Shown here: piece by piece, positions 53,656 to 62,473 of the stretch
Numbering within the stretch: the first letter of the stretch is position 1
How the letters are laid out: each line of letters starts with the position of its first letter
Assembly: GCF_003012705.1 (NCBI RefSeq)
Contig: NZ_PXYL01000020.1
Coordinates: forward strand, 1 to 64,000
Reading direction: 5' to 3'
Length of the DNA: 64,000 nt
Origin: Pseudaminobacter soli (ex Li et al. 2025)
Lineage (GTDB): Bacteria > Pseudomonadota > Alphaproteobacteria > Rhizobiales > Rhizobiaceae
Position numbers and translations under genes: made by a program
Notes under the pieces: generated by a model
Databases searched by the model: none
Told to the model about the DNA's origin: nothing
The model's input: only the letters and a program-made list of their open reading frames with translations

Positions 53656-54912
53656 TCATGCTGCTTTGACACGTTCGGGCTCGATCGCCTCGATCAGTTC
53701 GAGGTAGCGCCGAGCGGTCGTGTCGATGTCGTCGGGCCGGCGTGCGTTCCTGGAAAGCCGACGTTGCAGTTCCGGCTCCTCAGCGATGCGGCGCATCGCC
53801 GAGGCGAGTGCGCGCGGATCGTTGGGCGAAATCCCCAGCCCATTGACCTCGTCCTCGACCAATTCGGCCATGCCGCCGATGTTGCTGGCGATGACGGGTC
53901 GCCCTTGTGCCTGGGCCTCCTGGATGACAAGCGGTGCATTCTCCCACCAGATCGACGGCACAATCGTGCAGTCGACGTCGGCAACGAGCTCGGCGACGTC
54001 CTCGCGCCGATACGGTCCGCGCCTCTGCACAGTCGGCGCGGTGTCGCTGAAAAGGCGGTCGATTTCCGCGACAAAGGCTTCGCTTTGAAATGGGGTGCCG
54101 CCGTGGACGCGCAGTTCGAACTCGAACCCCTCGGTGATGAGCTGCCGCGCGGCCTCGAGTAGTATCGTCGCCCCCTTCCAGGGATTGAGATTTCCGAAAT
54201 ACCCAAACACCGTCGGACGTCCGGCGCCGCTTGACTTGGCCGCGGGCGTGGGCCGTAGTGGAAGGCCATTGGGGATCACGCTTATGGCATCCTCGGCGAG
54301 CTCCCACTCGACAAAGCGCTGCCGCAGGAAACGGCTCGGCGCGACGAAGTGGTCGACCGTGTTCAGCAGGGCCTTCAGGTGGCGCTCGCGCAGCGCAAAG
54401 CGGTCAAGGGGGATATCCTTGAAGCAGGCGTGGCAGCGGTCTGGGCTTGCAGCGTGGCAGAGCTCCTTGCCGCTAGTGCGGACCATCAGGCCGTCATGGT
54501 GGCAGATCGGATAGTAATCATGGAGCGTCATGACGATGCGGCAATCCGGCAGCGTTCGCCGGACGATATGGGGGAACTCCGCACCGATAAGGAGCAGGTG
54601 ATGAATATGCACAACGTCCGGCCGGAAATCGGACAGCAACTCCACCAGATCCGGAACGACCCCGTAGAGGTCGATCTGGCTCATGTAGAAGCGGTCGAAG
54701 TGGCCAGACCACAGTAGCACTTCGTCTGCCGCATCGCCGATCCCCTGGAAGCTCGTGCCAGGCCTGACTTCGCGATGGACCTGATTCGTCGCACCAAGGA
54801 AGAGCGCCTCGTGGCCGGCGCGCTTGTAGGCGCGGAAAAGGTCATGCGCGAAGATCTCGGTGCCGCCAGGATGGAGGGCCGGATGATTGTGCGCCGCTAC
54901 AAGGATGCGCAT
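53656..54912 (-). CDS. GT4-family glycosyltransferase (WgeD/ExpE4-like)
   Basis: 418 aa from ATG 54912, 2 bp after the methyltransferase stop. ILVAAHNHPALHPGGTEIFA contains the GGTE loop. VVHIHHLLLIGAEFPHIV, the cysteine-rich ELCHAASPDRCHACFKDIPL, VFGYFGNLNPWKGATILLEA and SIWWENAPLVIQEAQAQGRP (E-x7-E) follow the GT4 layout. It is a close paralogue of the 49382 enzyme, including the cysteine cluster. Cytosolic, acting on lipid-linked intermediates or on the growing repeat unit. Confidence 0.9.
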   Translation of the reverse strand: MRILVAAHNHPALHPGGTEIFAHDLFRAYKRAGHEALFLGATNQVHREVRPGTSFQGIGDAADEVLLWSGHFDRFYMSQIDLYGVVPDLVELLSDFRPDVVHIHHLLLIGAEFPHIVRRTLPDCRIVMTLHDYYPICHHDGLMVRTSGKELCHAASPDRCHACFKDIPLDRFALRERHLKALLNTVDHFVAPSRFLRQRFVEWELAEDAISVIPNGLPLRPTPAAKSSGAGRPTVFGYFGNLNPWKGATILLEAARQLITEGFEFELRVHGGTPFQSEAFVAEIDRLFSDTAPTVQRRGPYRREDVAELVADVDCTIVPSIWWENAPLVIQEAQAQGRPVIASNIGGMAELVEDEVNGLGISPNDPRALASAMRRIAEEPELQRRLSRNARRPDDIDTTARRYLELIEAIEPERVKAA

Positions 54913-54914
54913 GC

Positions 54915-55754
54915 TTACAGCTGGGCTCCCCGGGATTCGGCCACATAGAAGTCCTGGTAGTGATCCGCGTCCTGGCCGCGCCAATGGCCCAGCGATTTGG
55001 TAATGATCGCAAGCCCGGCCTTTTCCAGGGCATGGTCAAGGAAATCGTCGTCGAACCCGACTGCCGCGAGCGGTGGCGTGTCGGGAACAAACCAGCAGGG
55101 CCCGTTGCCATCGCGCACGAAGCCAAGTCTGGGATCGCGCCTGCCGGATGCGTTCGCAGCCGCGATGCCGTCGACCACGAACGCGGTCATGAACAAGCGC
55201 CCTCCCGGTTTGAGCAGCCTGGCGACCTCGCTCAGGTGAACGAGAACCTCGTCGGGCGGCAGGTGCGTGACGACCGACGTCATGATCACGAAATCGAACT
55301 GCCGCTCCGCGTAGGGGAGTTTCAGCGCCTCCCCGCTGATCTTGCCTTGGGGGTTGTAGAGCTTGTGCGCAATGTCGAGGCGCTGGAACGTAAAGTTGGG
55401 ATAAAACGGGGTTATGAAACGCCGGCACCAGGCGATGCCGCCCTCGACCGGATCGAGCCCGCTGTAGCGTCCCTTCTCCACATCAAGATACTGGGTGAGC
55501 GGAACGGCCATGCGGCCAATGCCGCAGCCGATGTCGAGCACGCGGTGTTCCGGCCGCAGGCCGCCTAGGCGGATGAAATGGCCCAGAAACTCCGCGCCGA
55601 CGGCCCGGAAATCTCCGTCGCCGACGAACACTCTGCCCGCATCTGGTCGCGGCAGAAAGCGGTTGCGCCGGACCGTCTTCATCAGCCAGCTGACGCGATC
55701 CTCCTGAACCGTCGCTGCCGGTCCGATTTCATGGCGGAGAACCGCTTCGCTCAT
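54915..55754 (-). CDS. SAM-dependent methyltransferase (WgeC/ExpE3-like)
   Basis: 279 aa class I methyltransferase. HRVLDIGCGIGRMAVPLTQY is motif I (glycine-rich SAM site). RYSGLDPVEGGIAWCRRFIT follows as motif II, FDFVIMTSVVTHLPPDEVLV as motif IV, and LLKPGGRLFMTAFVVDG as motif VI. It may methylate a sugar or a lipid-linked intermediate. It overlaps the GT2 gene by 4 bp and is followed by the GT4 gene after 2 bp, the same order as expE2-E3-E4. Confidence 0.9.
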   Translation of the reverse strand: MSEAVLRHEIGPAATVQEDRVSWLMKTVRRNRFLPRPDAGRVFVGDGDFRAVGAEFLGHFIRLGGLRPEHRVLDIGCGIGRMAVPLTQYLDVEKGRYSGLDPVEGGIAWCRRFITPFYPNFTFQRLDIAHKLYNPQGKISGEALKLPYAERQFDFVIMTSVVTHLPPDEVLVHLSEVARLLKPGGRLFMTAFVVDGIAAANASGRRDPRLGFVRDGNGPCWFVPDTPPLAAVGFDDDFLDHALEKAGLAIITKSLGHWRGQDADHYQDFYVAESRGAQL

Positions 55755-58000
55755 GCGGCGTTCCTTTTCGTCACTTCGATTTCCCTCGAGGCGCCCGTCC
55801 CGGTTGCGCTGTCGGAATAGACAGGCATCAGTGCGGCGATGTCGTCCTCCCAGCGCTGGGTGTGCAGCCAGGCATTGTATTGGCTGGCAACGCCGCGCAT
55901 GTAGTCCTGGCTGCGGCGGATCGATCGGCGCTCGAAATGATAGAGGCAGGCGGCCGGTTCATAGGCGATCTGCAGACCTAGTCTCCGGATCTTGAGGCAG
56001 AGGTCGCTGTCTTCGTAGTCGCCGATGACATAGTCCTCTGTATATCCGCCGACCCGCTCATAAGTCTCCCTGCGCGTCACAAGGCATGCGCCCGTGACGC
56101 CAGGAACGTTGCGGGCGACCTGTGCTGCCGGATAGCGTCCAGGCATCCCCTTATAGAAGTGGTGATTGAGCCAGATGCCCCGCTGGTCGCGTCCGAAATA
56201 GAGCCCGGCATGCTGCAGCGAGCCGTCCTCGAAGATCAGCTTCGGACCGATGGCGCCGAGTTTCTTTTGTTCGAGAAGGGGTCGCGCCAGCAACTGGAGC
56301 CAGCCCGGTTCGCGCGGCACGACGTCGGAGTTCAGCATCACGAGAACCGTGCCGCGGGCAAAACGCGCGCCCGCGTTGCAGGCCCGAGCATAGCCGCCAT
56401 TGCGGTTCATCACGACGAGCTTCATCGGCAGGCCGTGCAGGATGTGCAGCCCGCCCAGCATGTGTTTCGTCTCGTCCTCGATCTCGGGGGAATCCAGAAC
56501 GAAGATGAGTTCGGCATTCTCCGCCAGCCAGGGATCGGTGGCCATGCCGGACAGTTGAAAGCGGAGGAAATCGAGGACCCGGTAGAGAGGCACCACGACC
56601 GAGACGAGCGGCGCCTGTCGAGGCTGGCCATAGTCCTTCGTGTGGTCGACCCCTATGGTTTTGCCTAGCGCATGTTCGACACACTGGAGGGCCGGGGCGA
56701 GGATGGTCCGGAACGCTTCGTCAACGGCGTGCTGCGGGGGAACGGCGCGCAGGATACAGTTGCGCTGCGCTCCCGGCTCGAAGGGCTGCGGCTTCGGTAC
56801 CAGCGGTTTCACTGCACCTGAGGCGAGCCGCAACTGGAAGCGAGGCTGGAGCAGTGGTCCAAGCGGTTTGTCCACCGGAAGCCAGGCAATGAAGCCCGTC
56901 ACTTCGGTCTTTGCATTGGTCTTCGCGTCGCGGTTCCAGGCCGGGAACTCGTGCCAATTGGCGTCGAGGGGCAGGACCGCGCCGTCCTCCCTGAGATAGT
57001 CGATGCCTGCAATGGTGAAGGTCGGATCCTTGGTCCAGCCACCGGCGAGCAGTCCGCTCCGCAACGAGAGGGCGATATCGACTGCGGCATGCGTCTGCGA
57101 GCGCGCGACCTGCCGGGCCGGAAGCGGAGCCCGCAGTTGGAGATTGATTGCAGCGGCCGAGCCGCCGCCGGGCAGGTTTGACAGTTGCCGCACGACGAAC
57201 TCGCGCAGTCCCGCCTCGCCGCGCTGCTCCGCCCACCATTTCTGAAGGCCTGGATAGCGCGGATTACAGTTCGGCAGGTTCCGGACCGCGACGCCGCCTT
57301 TGCCCACGAACATGATGTGAAGCGGCCGAGCAGGCTGCGACGAGCCGAGAATGAAATGGCAGGACTGCCAGCCCCGCTCCGAACTGTTGCCGACGACAAA
57401 TTGCGACGGCAGCGGCAGAACGGAACTGGGGCCGATAGCATAGATGGCGCTGATCTCGCCCAACACAGGGCTGATGTCGGTCTCAACGAGGTAGCGCCCG
57501 GGAGCGATCTGGCAGAGGGAATGGGCAAGCCGGGGCACCGGCACCAGGGTGAAGACTGCATCCTCGACGACACTGCTGAAAAGCTCGTCGCGGGACAGCC
57601 GGAACACGCTGCGCCATACGGTCAGGAGATTGTTCAGGAACTTGACGCGGCCCTCGGGCGAGAGGTTGCCCAACAGGAACTCCACGTCGAGGAGCGGCAG
57701 CCGTGCGGCCGGTTGCAGCGCGACTGCCTGCAGCCGGGTTCCGTCCGCAGCGGTAATCTTCGCGTCTTCCGCTTCACTTCCCGGCTTCATTGCCCACAGC
57801 ACGCACTGCCCGCCATCGGCCCGCGGCAGTGTCATGCTGACAAGCGGGACCGGCTGCGATTGCATGGCCAGTGTAAATTTGCCTAAGGCTGGTAGCTGCG
57901 CGGGGATGTTCCAGAGCACGACAGCCACCTCCGAGCAAAGCTGGAAGGCCTGCGCAAAGCTGGAACCGCCGCCGGCGACCTTCGAACGGTCGGACGTCAC
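55751..58000 (-). CDS. GT2-family glycosyltransferase with large N-terminal region (WgeB/ExpE2-like)
   Basis: 749 aa from GTG 58000 (AAAGGA, 7-nt spacing). The first 400 or so residues are a unique region shared with the 50698 protein. From about residue 475, VSVVVPLYRVLDFLRFQLSG begins a GT-A domain. NRNGGYARACNAGARFARGT, MLNSDVVPREPGW (D-x-D equivalent, about 557), PGVTGACLVTRRETYERVGG and GDYEDSDLCLKIRRLG (catalytic base region, about 665) are all intact. It should transfer a sugar from a nucleotide donor in exopolysaccharide assembly. Confidence 0.9.
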   Translation of the reverse strand: MTSDRSKVAGGGSSFAQAFQLCSEVAVVLWNIPAQLPALGKFTLAMQSQPVPLVSMTLPRADGGQCVLWAMKPGSEAEDAKITAADGTRLQAVALQPAARLPLLDVEFLLGNLSPEGRVKFLNNLLTVWRSVFRLSRDELFSSVVEDAVFTLVPVPRLAHSLCQIAPGRYLVETDISPVLGEISAIYAIGPSSVLPLPSQFVVGNSSERGWQSCHFILGSSQPARPLHIMFVGKGGVAVRNLPNCNPRYPGLQKWWAEQRGEAGLREFVVRQLSNLPGGGSAAAINLQLRAPLPARQVARSQTHAAVDIALSLRSGLLAGGWTKDPTFTIAGIDYLREDGAVLPLDANWHEFPAWNRDAKTNAKTEVTGFIAWLPVDKPLGPLLQPRFQLRLASGAVKPLVPKPQPFEPGAQRNCILRAVPPQHAVDEAFRTILAPALQCVEHALGKTIGVDHTKDYGQPRQAPLVSVVVPLYRVLDFLRFQLSGMATDPWLAENAELIFVLDSPEIEDETKHMLGGLHILHGLPMKLVVMNRNGGYARACNAGARFARGTVLVMLNSDVVPREPGWLQLLARPLLEQKKLGAIGPKLIFEDGSLQHAGLYFGRDQRGIWLNHHFYKGMPGRYPAAQVARNVPGVTGACLVTRRETYERVGGYTEDYVIGDYEDSDLCLKIRRLGLQIAYEPAACLYHFERRSIRRSQDYMRGVASQYNAWLHTQRWEDDIAALMPVYSDSATGTGASREIEVTKRNAA

Positions 58001-58078
58001 GCGTTGGTCCTTTGGATTGGGTGGAAGGGATACGACGCGCCCTGCGGGAGATGGGGGACAGGGCGCGCCGCGTCAGGC

Positions 58079-58738
58079 TCAATGGATCGTGAAATAGTGG
58101 TCCGGGTGAGCCTGCATGTCTTTGGCGTCGACGTTCATCAACGTCAGGGTGTCGCCATGACCTAGGTCGATCACGACATTGCCGCCGACCTTGATGATGC
58201 GCGATGCCAGGTCCTCTGGGGAGGTAACATCGAGACCGTTGATGTTCTTCTGGATCTGCAGCATGTCCTCGCCAGGCGTGAAATCGAGGATGACGTCGTT
58301 GCCGCCGCCGCTCTCGAAGACGAATAGGTCAGCGCCCTTGCCGCCGACCAGGATGTCGTCGCCTGCTCCCCCATTGAGGATGTCGTTTCCGTCGCCGCCG
58401 AACAGGAAGTCGTTACCCCTGCCGCCCATCAGTATGTCGTTTCCGTCGCCGCCCATCAGGATGTCGTCGCCATCGTCACCGAACAGCACGTCGTCGCCAG
58501 GACCGCCGATCAGGATGTCGTTGCCGTTCCCGCCATGGAGGATGTCGTTGCCGTTCCCGCCGAACAGAATGTCGTTTCCATCGTCGCCGAACAGCACGTC
58601 ATCGCCGTCGTCCCCAAAGATTGTGTCATCCCCGTCGCCGCCCTTGATGAAATCATCGCCGCCAAGGCCGCGAATGATGTCGTCAAAGCGGGTGCCAAAC
58701 AGGACGTCGTCATATGCGCCGCCTTCCAACGTGGCCAT
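58079..58738 (-). CDS. wgeA: RTX calcium-binding secreted protein (WgeA/ExpE1-like)
   Basis: 219 aa from ATG 58738 (GAGGAG upstream); longer upstream frames are non-coding in character. About fifteen nearly perfect nonapeptides (GGxGxDxLx, for example GGNGNDILH, GGRGNDFLF) cover residues 6-140, each pair binding Ca2+ in a parallel beta-roll. The C-terminal 75 residues (LFVFESGGGNDVILDFTPGE to HPDHYFTIH) provide a folding cap and uncleaved type I secretion signal. The secretion genes lie upstream. In S. meliloti the counterpart is a secreted protein needed for galactoglucan production. Confidence 0.88.
   Translation of the reverse strand: MATLEGGAYDDVLFGTRFDDIIRGLGGDDFIKGGDGDDTIFGDDGDDVLFGDDGNDILFGGNGNDILHGGNGNDILIGGPGDDVLFGDDGDDILMGGDGNDILMGGRGNDFLFGGDGNDILNGGAGDDILVGGKGADLFVFESGGGNDVILDFTPGEDMLQIQKNINGLDVTSPEDLASRIIKVGGNVVIDLGHGDTLTLMNVDAKDMQAHPDHYFTIH
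58319..58723 (-). repeat. Tandem 27-bp repeats encoding RTX nonapeptides
   Basis: About fifteen consecutive 27-bp units encode the calcium-binding nonapeptides. The DNA is internally repetitive (ATGTCGTTTCC/GTCGCC-like blocks on the plus strand), so copy number could vary by slippage and short-read assembly could collapse it. Confidence 0.85.
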
Positions 58739-58954
58739 CTGCTTCTCCTCTTTGCCGTTTGAATGCGTGCATCGTCGGTGGGAGCCGAGGATTACGCTGA
58801 AGCCATTGTGTAGTGCAAAGGAGAGAAGTGCAACAGGATCCAAAGCATAAAATATTCTTTTTTGATAAAATATTTCCGTCCGTAAGTAATTCAACACAAT
58901 TCAACAAGAAAGTATCGAAAGAATATAAAGAGTATAATTGTGGATTGAGCATAA

Positions 58955-58977
58955 ATTGCTTCAAAATTTGAACTAAA
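58955..58977. promoter_or_regulatory. Second copy of the MarR/WggR-type palindrome
   Basis: TTGCTTCAA-AAT-TTGAACTAA lies within this 23-bp window, about 220 bp upstream of the RTX start. Aligned with the perfect palindrome at 62430-62452 it matches at 18 of 23 positions, including the whole TTCAA...TTGAA core. Likely a binding site for the same regulator. Confidence 0.6.
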
Positions 58978-59011
58978 ATCCAGGCACGTCCGTTTAATGA
59001 GCCACGCGTCA

Positions 59012-59032
59012 CCGGCCCGCGTGCCGGGCCGG
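59012..59032 (-). terminator. Hairpin after the secretion operon
   Basis: CCGGCCCG (59012-59019) and CGGGCCGG (59025-59032) form a perfect 8-bp GC stem around CGTGC, 70 bp beyond the adaptor stop codon on the minus strand. No clear T-run; probable terminator or pause site separating the wgd-like and wge-like operons. Confidence 0.55.
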
Positions 59033-59100
59033 CAGAGGGCTCATAGGCTTTGGGAAATTTGGGGCCGATACCCGCAAGCCGAGCTCGCGGCGTGTTGAGG

Positions 59101-60513
59101 CTAGTCTTCCCTGAACGCGCGATTGAAGCTGTCGGCGACAGGAGATACCAGGTAGTCGATCGCTCGGCGCGGCTTGTGCACGATTAGCACTTCCGCCGGC
59201 ATGCCGGGATAGAGGCGCATGTCCGGATTCGCGGCCAGCGAGTCAGGGTCAACTTGCGCTCGCGCGACGAAATAGGCCGCATTCGACTTTTCATCGACCG
59301 ACTGGTCGGCGGCTACATAGGTAACCTTACCTGCCACGGGCAGGTGCGAGCGCTGGTTGTATGCCGTCAGCCGGATCTGCGCCTGCGAGCCGACCGCGAT
59401 GCTGGCGATATCGCGCGTGCTGACATGCATCTCGATGAGGAGCGGTTCGCTTTCCGGTACGATATCGAGCAGCGCCTCGCCGGGGGTCACAGCACTTCCC
59501 GGCGTGCGCACACGGATATTGGTGACGATGCCAGCCTGGGGAGAGCGGATCTCAAGGCGGCGCAATACGTCCTTCGCGGCGACGATCTTCTCCTCGACAT
59601 CTGCGAGCTCAAGGCGGGCTGTGGTGATTTCGCCGGCGATGTCCGACTGAAAGTCGCGTTCAATTCCCGTCAGCGTGAGTTCGGCGCCGGCCTTGGCTTT
59701 CACCGCTTGCGCTCTTTGACCGGCAAGTTCGCCGCGCGAGGCTGCGAGTTCGCTGAGTCTTGCTTCGATCTCTATGAGCTTGGAGCGCTGGGCGAAGCCT
59801 TTACCCACCAAGGTTGCGATGGCAGTTCTCTGTTCATTGATGAGATTGATCTGCCGGTCGACGGCTTCGAGCTGGATGGTCAGGAACTTCGACCGCTCGG
59901 CAAATTCCTCGATAGTCGTCAGCTGGACGCCGCTGCGCCCGTCCTTGGACTCGCGGCGCTTTTGGAAGTACGCGCGTTCAGCCACCATGGCGTCAGAGAT
60001 TGCAGCGTCGCCACCGCCGCCAAATTCGTCGGGAAAGTTTATCGCCTCGGCGCCGGCCTGCTCCGCCCTTAGCCGCGCCAGCTTGGCAATCAGGCCGATT
60101 CGCCGGCTCTCCAGACCTTGGAGATCGGCGCGGGCCCGCGTGTCCTCGAGCTTTACCAGAAGCTGTCCGGCAGCGACCTGATCGCCCTCCTGCACCACGA
60201 CGCGGCTTAGGACGCCGCCCTCGAAATGACTGACCGTCTTGCGCTTCGAATCGACGATGACCGTACCGCCGGCTACCGAGGCGCTGCTGAGGTCGGTAAA
60301 ATACGCCCAGCTGAGAAATCCGCCGAACGACACCAAGATTGTCGTGAACCCTGCGACAACAAGGCGCCGGAGCGGCGAACGGCCTCTGCCCTCGGCCATC
60401 TCCAGCTCCATGGCGGTTACAAGTAGCGGCGTCCGCGGGTGGTGTTCCGGAACATCGGGCCTGCGGACAGGCTGAACCTCGGTCCGTGCCAACTGCATCG
60501 ACTTGCGCATCAT
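59101..60513 (-). CDS. wgdB: Type I secretion membrane-fusion protein (WgdB/PrsE, HlyD family)
   Basis: 470 aa. A cytosolic N-terminus of about 55 residues is followed by one TM segment (LVVAGFTTILVSFGGFLSWAYF). The biotinyl-lipoyl half motif is HFEGGVLSRVVVQEGDQVAA. A long coiled coil covers about residues 120-310, then the second lipoyl half EIRSPQAGIVTNIRVRTPGS, and a C-terminal beta domain ending LYPGMPAEVLIVHKPRRAID. It links the inner-membrane ABC exporter to an outer-membrane TolC. It overlaps the exporter gene by 4 bp. Confidence 0.92.
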   Translation of the reverse strand: MMRKSMQLARTEVQPVRRPDVPEHHPRTPLLVTAMELEMAEGRGRSPLRRLVVAGFTTILVSFGGFLSWAYFTDLSSASVAGGTVIVDSKRKTVSHFEGGVLSRVVVQEGDQVAAGQLLVKLEDTRARADLQGLESRRIGLIAKLARLRAEQAGAEAINFPDEFGGGGDAAISDAMVAERAYFQKRRESKDGRSGVQLTTIEEFAERSKFLTIQLEAVDRQINLINEQRTAIATLVGKGFAQRSKLIEIEARLSELAASRGELAGQRAQAVKAKAGAELTLTGIERDFQSDIAGEITTARLELADVEEKIVAAKDVLRRLEIRSPQAGIVTNIRVRTPGSAVTPGEALLDIVPESEPLLIEMHVSTRDIASIAVGSQAQIRLTAYNQRSHLPVAGKVTYVAADQSVDEKSNAAYFVARAQVDPDSLAANPDMRLYPGMPAEVLIVHKPRRAIDYLVSPVADSFNRAFRED

Positions 60514-62279
60514 GATGCCACAACCTCGCGCGAAGATTGAGCGGACGTCATCGAAGCAACCACATCCGTGCGCTCTCCGAACTGGGTGATGCGCCCGTTT
60601 TCCAGGACCAGCAGTTTGTCCGCGACCTCCATGATTGTCGGCCTGTGGGCGATCATCACGACAATGGCGCCGTCGTCACGGGCCTTTTCGATCGCGCGGA
60701 CGAGCGCGCGCTCGCCGATGGCATCGAGATTGGCGTTCGGCTCATCCAGCACGATCAAGCGGGGGCGGTCGTAGAGGCAGCGGGCAAGTGCGATGCGCTG
60801 CCTCTGTCCGCCCGAAAGCGTCAGGTGGCCGTCGCCGACCGGCGTGTCGTAGCCCAGGGGGAGGCGGCCGATCATGTCGTGGACATCCGCCAGCCGAGCG
60901 GCCTCGAGCACCCTGTGCGGGTCGCCGTCTTCCATGCGCGAGATGTTGTCCCGGATCGTCCCTTCAAGCAGCGAAACCGATTGCGGAAGATAGCCGGCTA
61001 TGCGGCCGAAGGAGCCGCGCTCCCAGAGATAGACATTGTTACCGTCCAGGAAGATGCCGCCGGAAGTGGGCTTGATGACGCCGACGAGCAGCCGCGCCAC
61101 CGTCGATTTACCCGCCGCGGAGGGGCCGACCAACCCCAGCACCTCGCCGGGGGAAAGGGAAAAGGAAATGCCCTTGATGATCGGCACGTCCATGCCCGGC
61201 GCCGCGTATACCAGCTTGTCGACGACGAGGTCGCCGTGTGAATGCGGCGTCGGCATGGCCTGGCGCACCGCCAGGTCCTCGTTCAGGGCCGTCTCGAGCC
61301 GACGCCAGCCGGCGATTGCCAGGACCCATTGCCGCCAGTTCTCGATAATGGAATCGAAGGGCACGAGCAGCCGGCCGACAAGGATGCTTGAGGCCATCAT
61401 GGCGCCGGGGCTGACTTCCTGTTCCAGCACGAGCAGTGCGCCCGTTGCGAGCGTCACGGTCTGGATGATGTAGCGGAGCACGCGGGTGATTGATGACATC
61501 GCCTTGCTCCTGCTTCCGCCACTTTCAAGCGCTTCCAGCGAATGCATCTGGGCGCCGCGCCATCGCCGCGCCAGCGCCGGTAACATGCCCATCGCCTCGA
61601 TCGCCTCCGCGTGGCGAAGTGATGCGGCAATTTTCGACACTGATTCGATGTTGGCTTGGCTTGCCTCTTTCACGAGTTGACGCGTGAGCAGGTCTGTAAC
61701 CACACCGCAGCACAGCAGCAGTGCCACCGAAATCGTGCCAACCACGCCGAATAAGGGATGCAGCAGAAACAGGGCGCCCAGAAAGATCGGCGACCAGGCG
61801 GCATCGAGGGGAGCGCTGACGGCCGGCGAGGTGAGGAAGCCGCGCAGGTCCGACAGGTCCCTAAGGGACTGCGTTGCGCGGGAAACCCCCTGGTTGACGG
61901 AGGCCTGAACGGCGGCCGTCAGGAGCGGCAGGTTCAGCCACCGCGTCACGGCGCTGGCCATCGCCTGGAACGAAAGGGCACGGATGAAGTCAAGCACGCC
62001 GCTGACCATCAGGGCGCCGACCGCCAGGACCGCCAGCATGACGAGGGAATCGATGCTCTGGCTGTTCAGTACCCGTTCGTGTACCTGCAGCATGAACAGG
62101 GGCATCGTCAGCTGCAGCAAGTTGATGCAGGCACTCAGCAAGGCTGCATATAGGAGCGTCACGGCAAACACACGCCTCGCCTGCAAAACCAGCAACCTCG
62201 GATTGAGCGTCCCATTTTGGGCCACAACCGACCCATTTTGGCCCTTGCCAACTGGGTTTTTTCGAACAGTATCAAGCAT
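60510..62279 (-). CDS. wgdA: Type I secretion ABC exporter (WgdA/PrsD, permease-ATPase)
   Basis: 589 aa fused exporter half-transporter. About six TM segments lie in residues 35-320 (VFAVTLLYAALLSACINLLQ, LTMPLFMLQVHERVLNSQS). In the ATPase domain Walker A is LVGPSAAGKSTVARLL, the signature is LSGGQRQRIALARCL, Walker B LIVLDEPNANLD and the H-loop VMIAHRPTIM. No peptidase C39 domain, as in exporters of proteins with C-terminal signals. It should export the RTX protein encoded downstream with the HlyD-type adaptor. Confidence 0.92.
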   Translation of the reverse strand: MLDTVRKNPVGKGQNGSVVAQNGTLNPRLLVLQARRVFAVTLLYAALLSACINLLQLTMPLFMLQVHERVLNSQSIDSLVMLAVLAVGALMVSGVLDFIRALSFQAMASAVTRWLNLPLLTAAVQASVNQGVSRATQSLRDLSDLRGFLTSPAVSAPLDAAWSPIFLGALFLLHPLFGVVGTISVALLLCCGVVTDLLTRQLVKEASQANIESVSKIAASLRHAEAIEAMGMLPALARRWRGAQMHSLEALESGGSRSKAMSSITRVLRYIIQTVTLATGALLVLEQEVSPGAMMASSILVGRLLVPFDSIIENWRQWVLAIAGWRRLETALNEDLAVRQAMPTPHSHGDLVVDKLVYAAPGMDVPIIKGISFSLSPGEVLGLVGPSAAGKSTVARLLVGVIKPTSGGIFLDGNNVYLWERGSFGRIAGYLPQSVSLLEGTIRDNISRMEDGDPHRVLEAARLADVHDMIGRLPLGYDTPVGDGHLTLSGGQRQRIALARCLYDRPRLIVLDEPNANLDAIGERALVRAIEKARDDGAIVVMIAHRPTIMEVADKLLVLENGRITQFGERTDVVASMTSAQSSREVVAS

Positions 62280-62473
62280 GGGCGATTTGGCCTGGGGCTA
62301 CCGTGTTTAATGATTTGAAGGTGTTATCTGCGTCGCATGCAGAATGTATTGCAATATCTCTGTCGTCAGTGTGACACAACAATGATGGCACAAACAAGAG
62401 CGGGGTCTTTGGGTGGGGTGTTGTTTAAGTTTACTTCAAGTTTTGAAGTAAATTATCAAGAAAGGAGAGAGGG
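62280..62473. promoter_or_regulatory. Divergent wggR-wgdA promoter region
   Basis: About 190 bp separate the divergent regulator and exporter genes. The stretch contains a perfect palindrome (listed separately) close to the regulator and a TTTGAAGG half-site-like sequence near 62311. Both promoters must lie here. Confidence 0.6.
62430..62452. promoter_or_regulatory. Perfect palindrome, probable WggR/MarR operator
   Basis: TTTACTTCAA (62430-62439), a 3-bp spacer, then TTGAAGTAAA (62443-62452): a perfect 10-bp-arm dyad ending 21 bp before the regulator start codon, suited to autoregulation. WggR (ExpG) of S. meliloti is known to bind palindromes in the exp promoters; identity of this sequence with that site is not claimed. 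Confidence 0.7.

Larger units (their letters stand above)
58739..59100. other. AT-rich regulatory region upstream of the RTX gene
   Basis: About 360 bp between the secretion adaptor stop and the RTX gene start. 58840-58985 is strongly AT-rich. It holds the palindrome at 58955-58977 and the hairpin at 59012-59032, so it combines the end of the secretion operon with a dedicated promoter for the RTX-led operon. Confidence 0.7.

Noticed and set aside
58319-58723. Possible CRISPR or minisatellite because of regular repeats
   Set aside because: Repeats are contiguous 27-bp coding units without unique spacers and are fully explained by RTX nonapeptides.
58739-58897. Upstream extension of the RTX gene (53 extra codons)
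   Set aside because: AT-rich, hydrophobic and promoter-like; ATG 58738 has a near-perfect ribosome binding site and starts the repeat protein directly.
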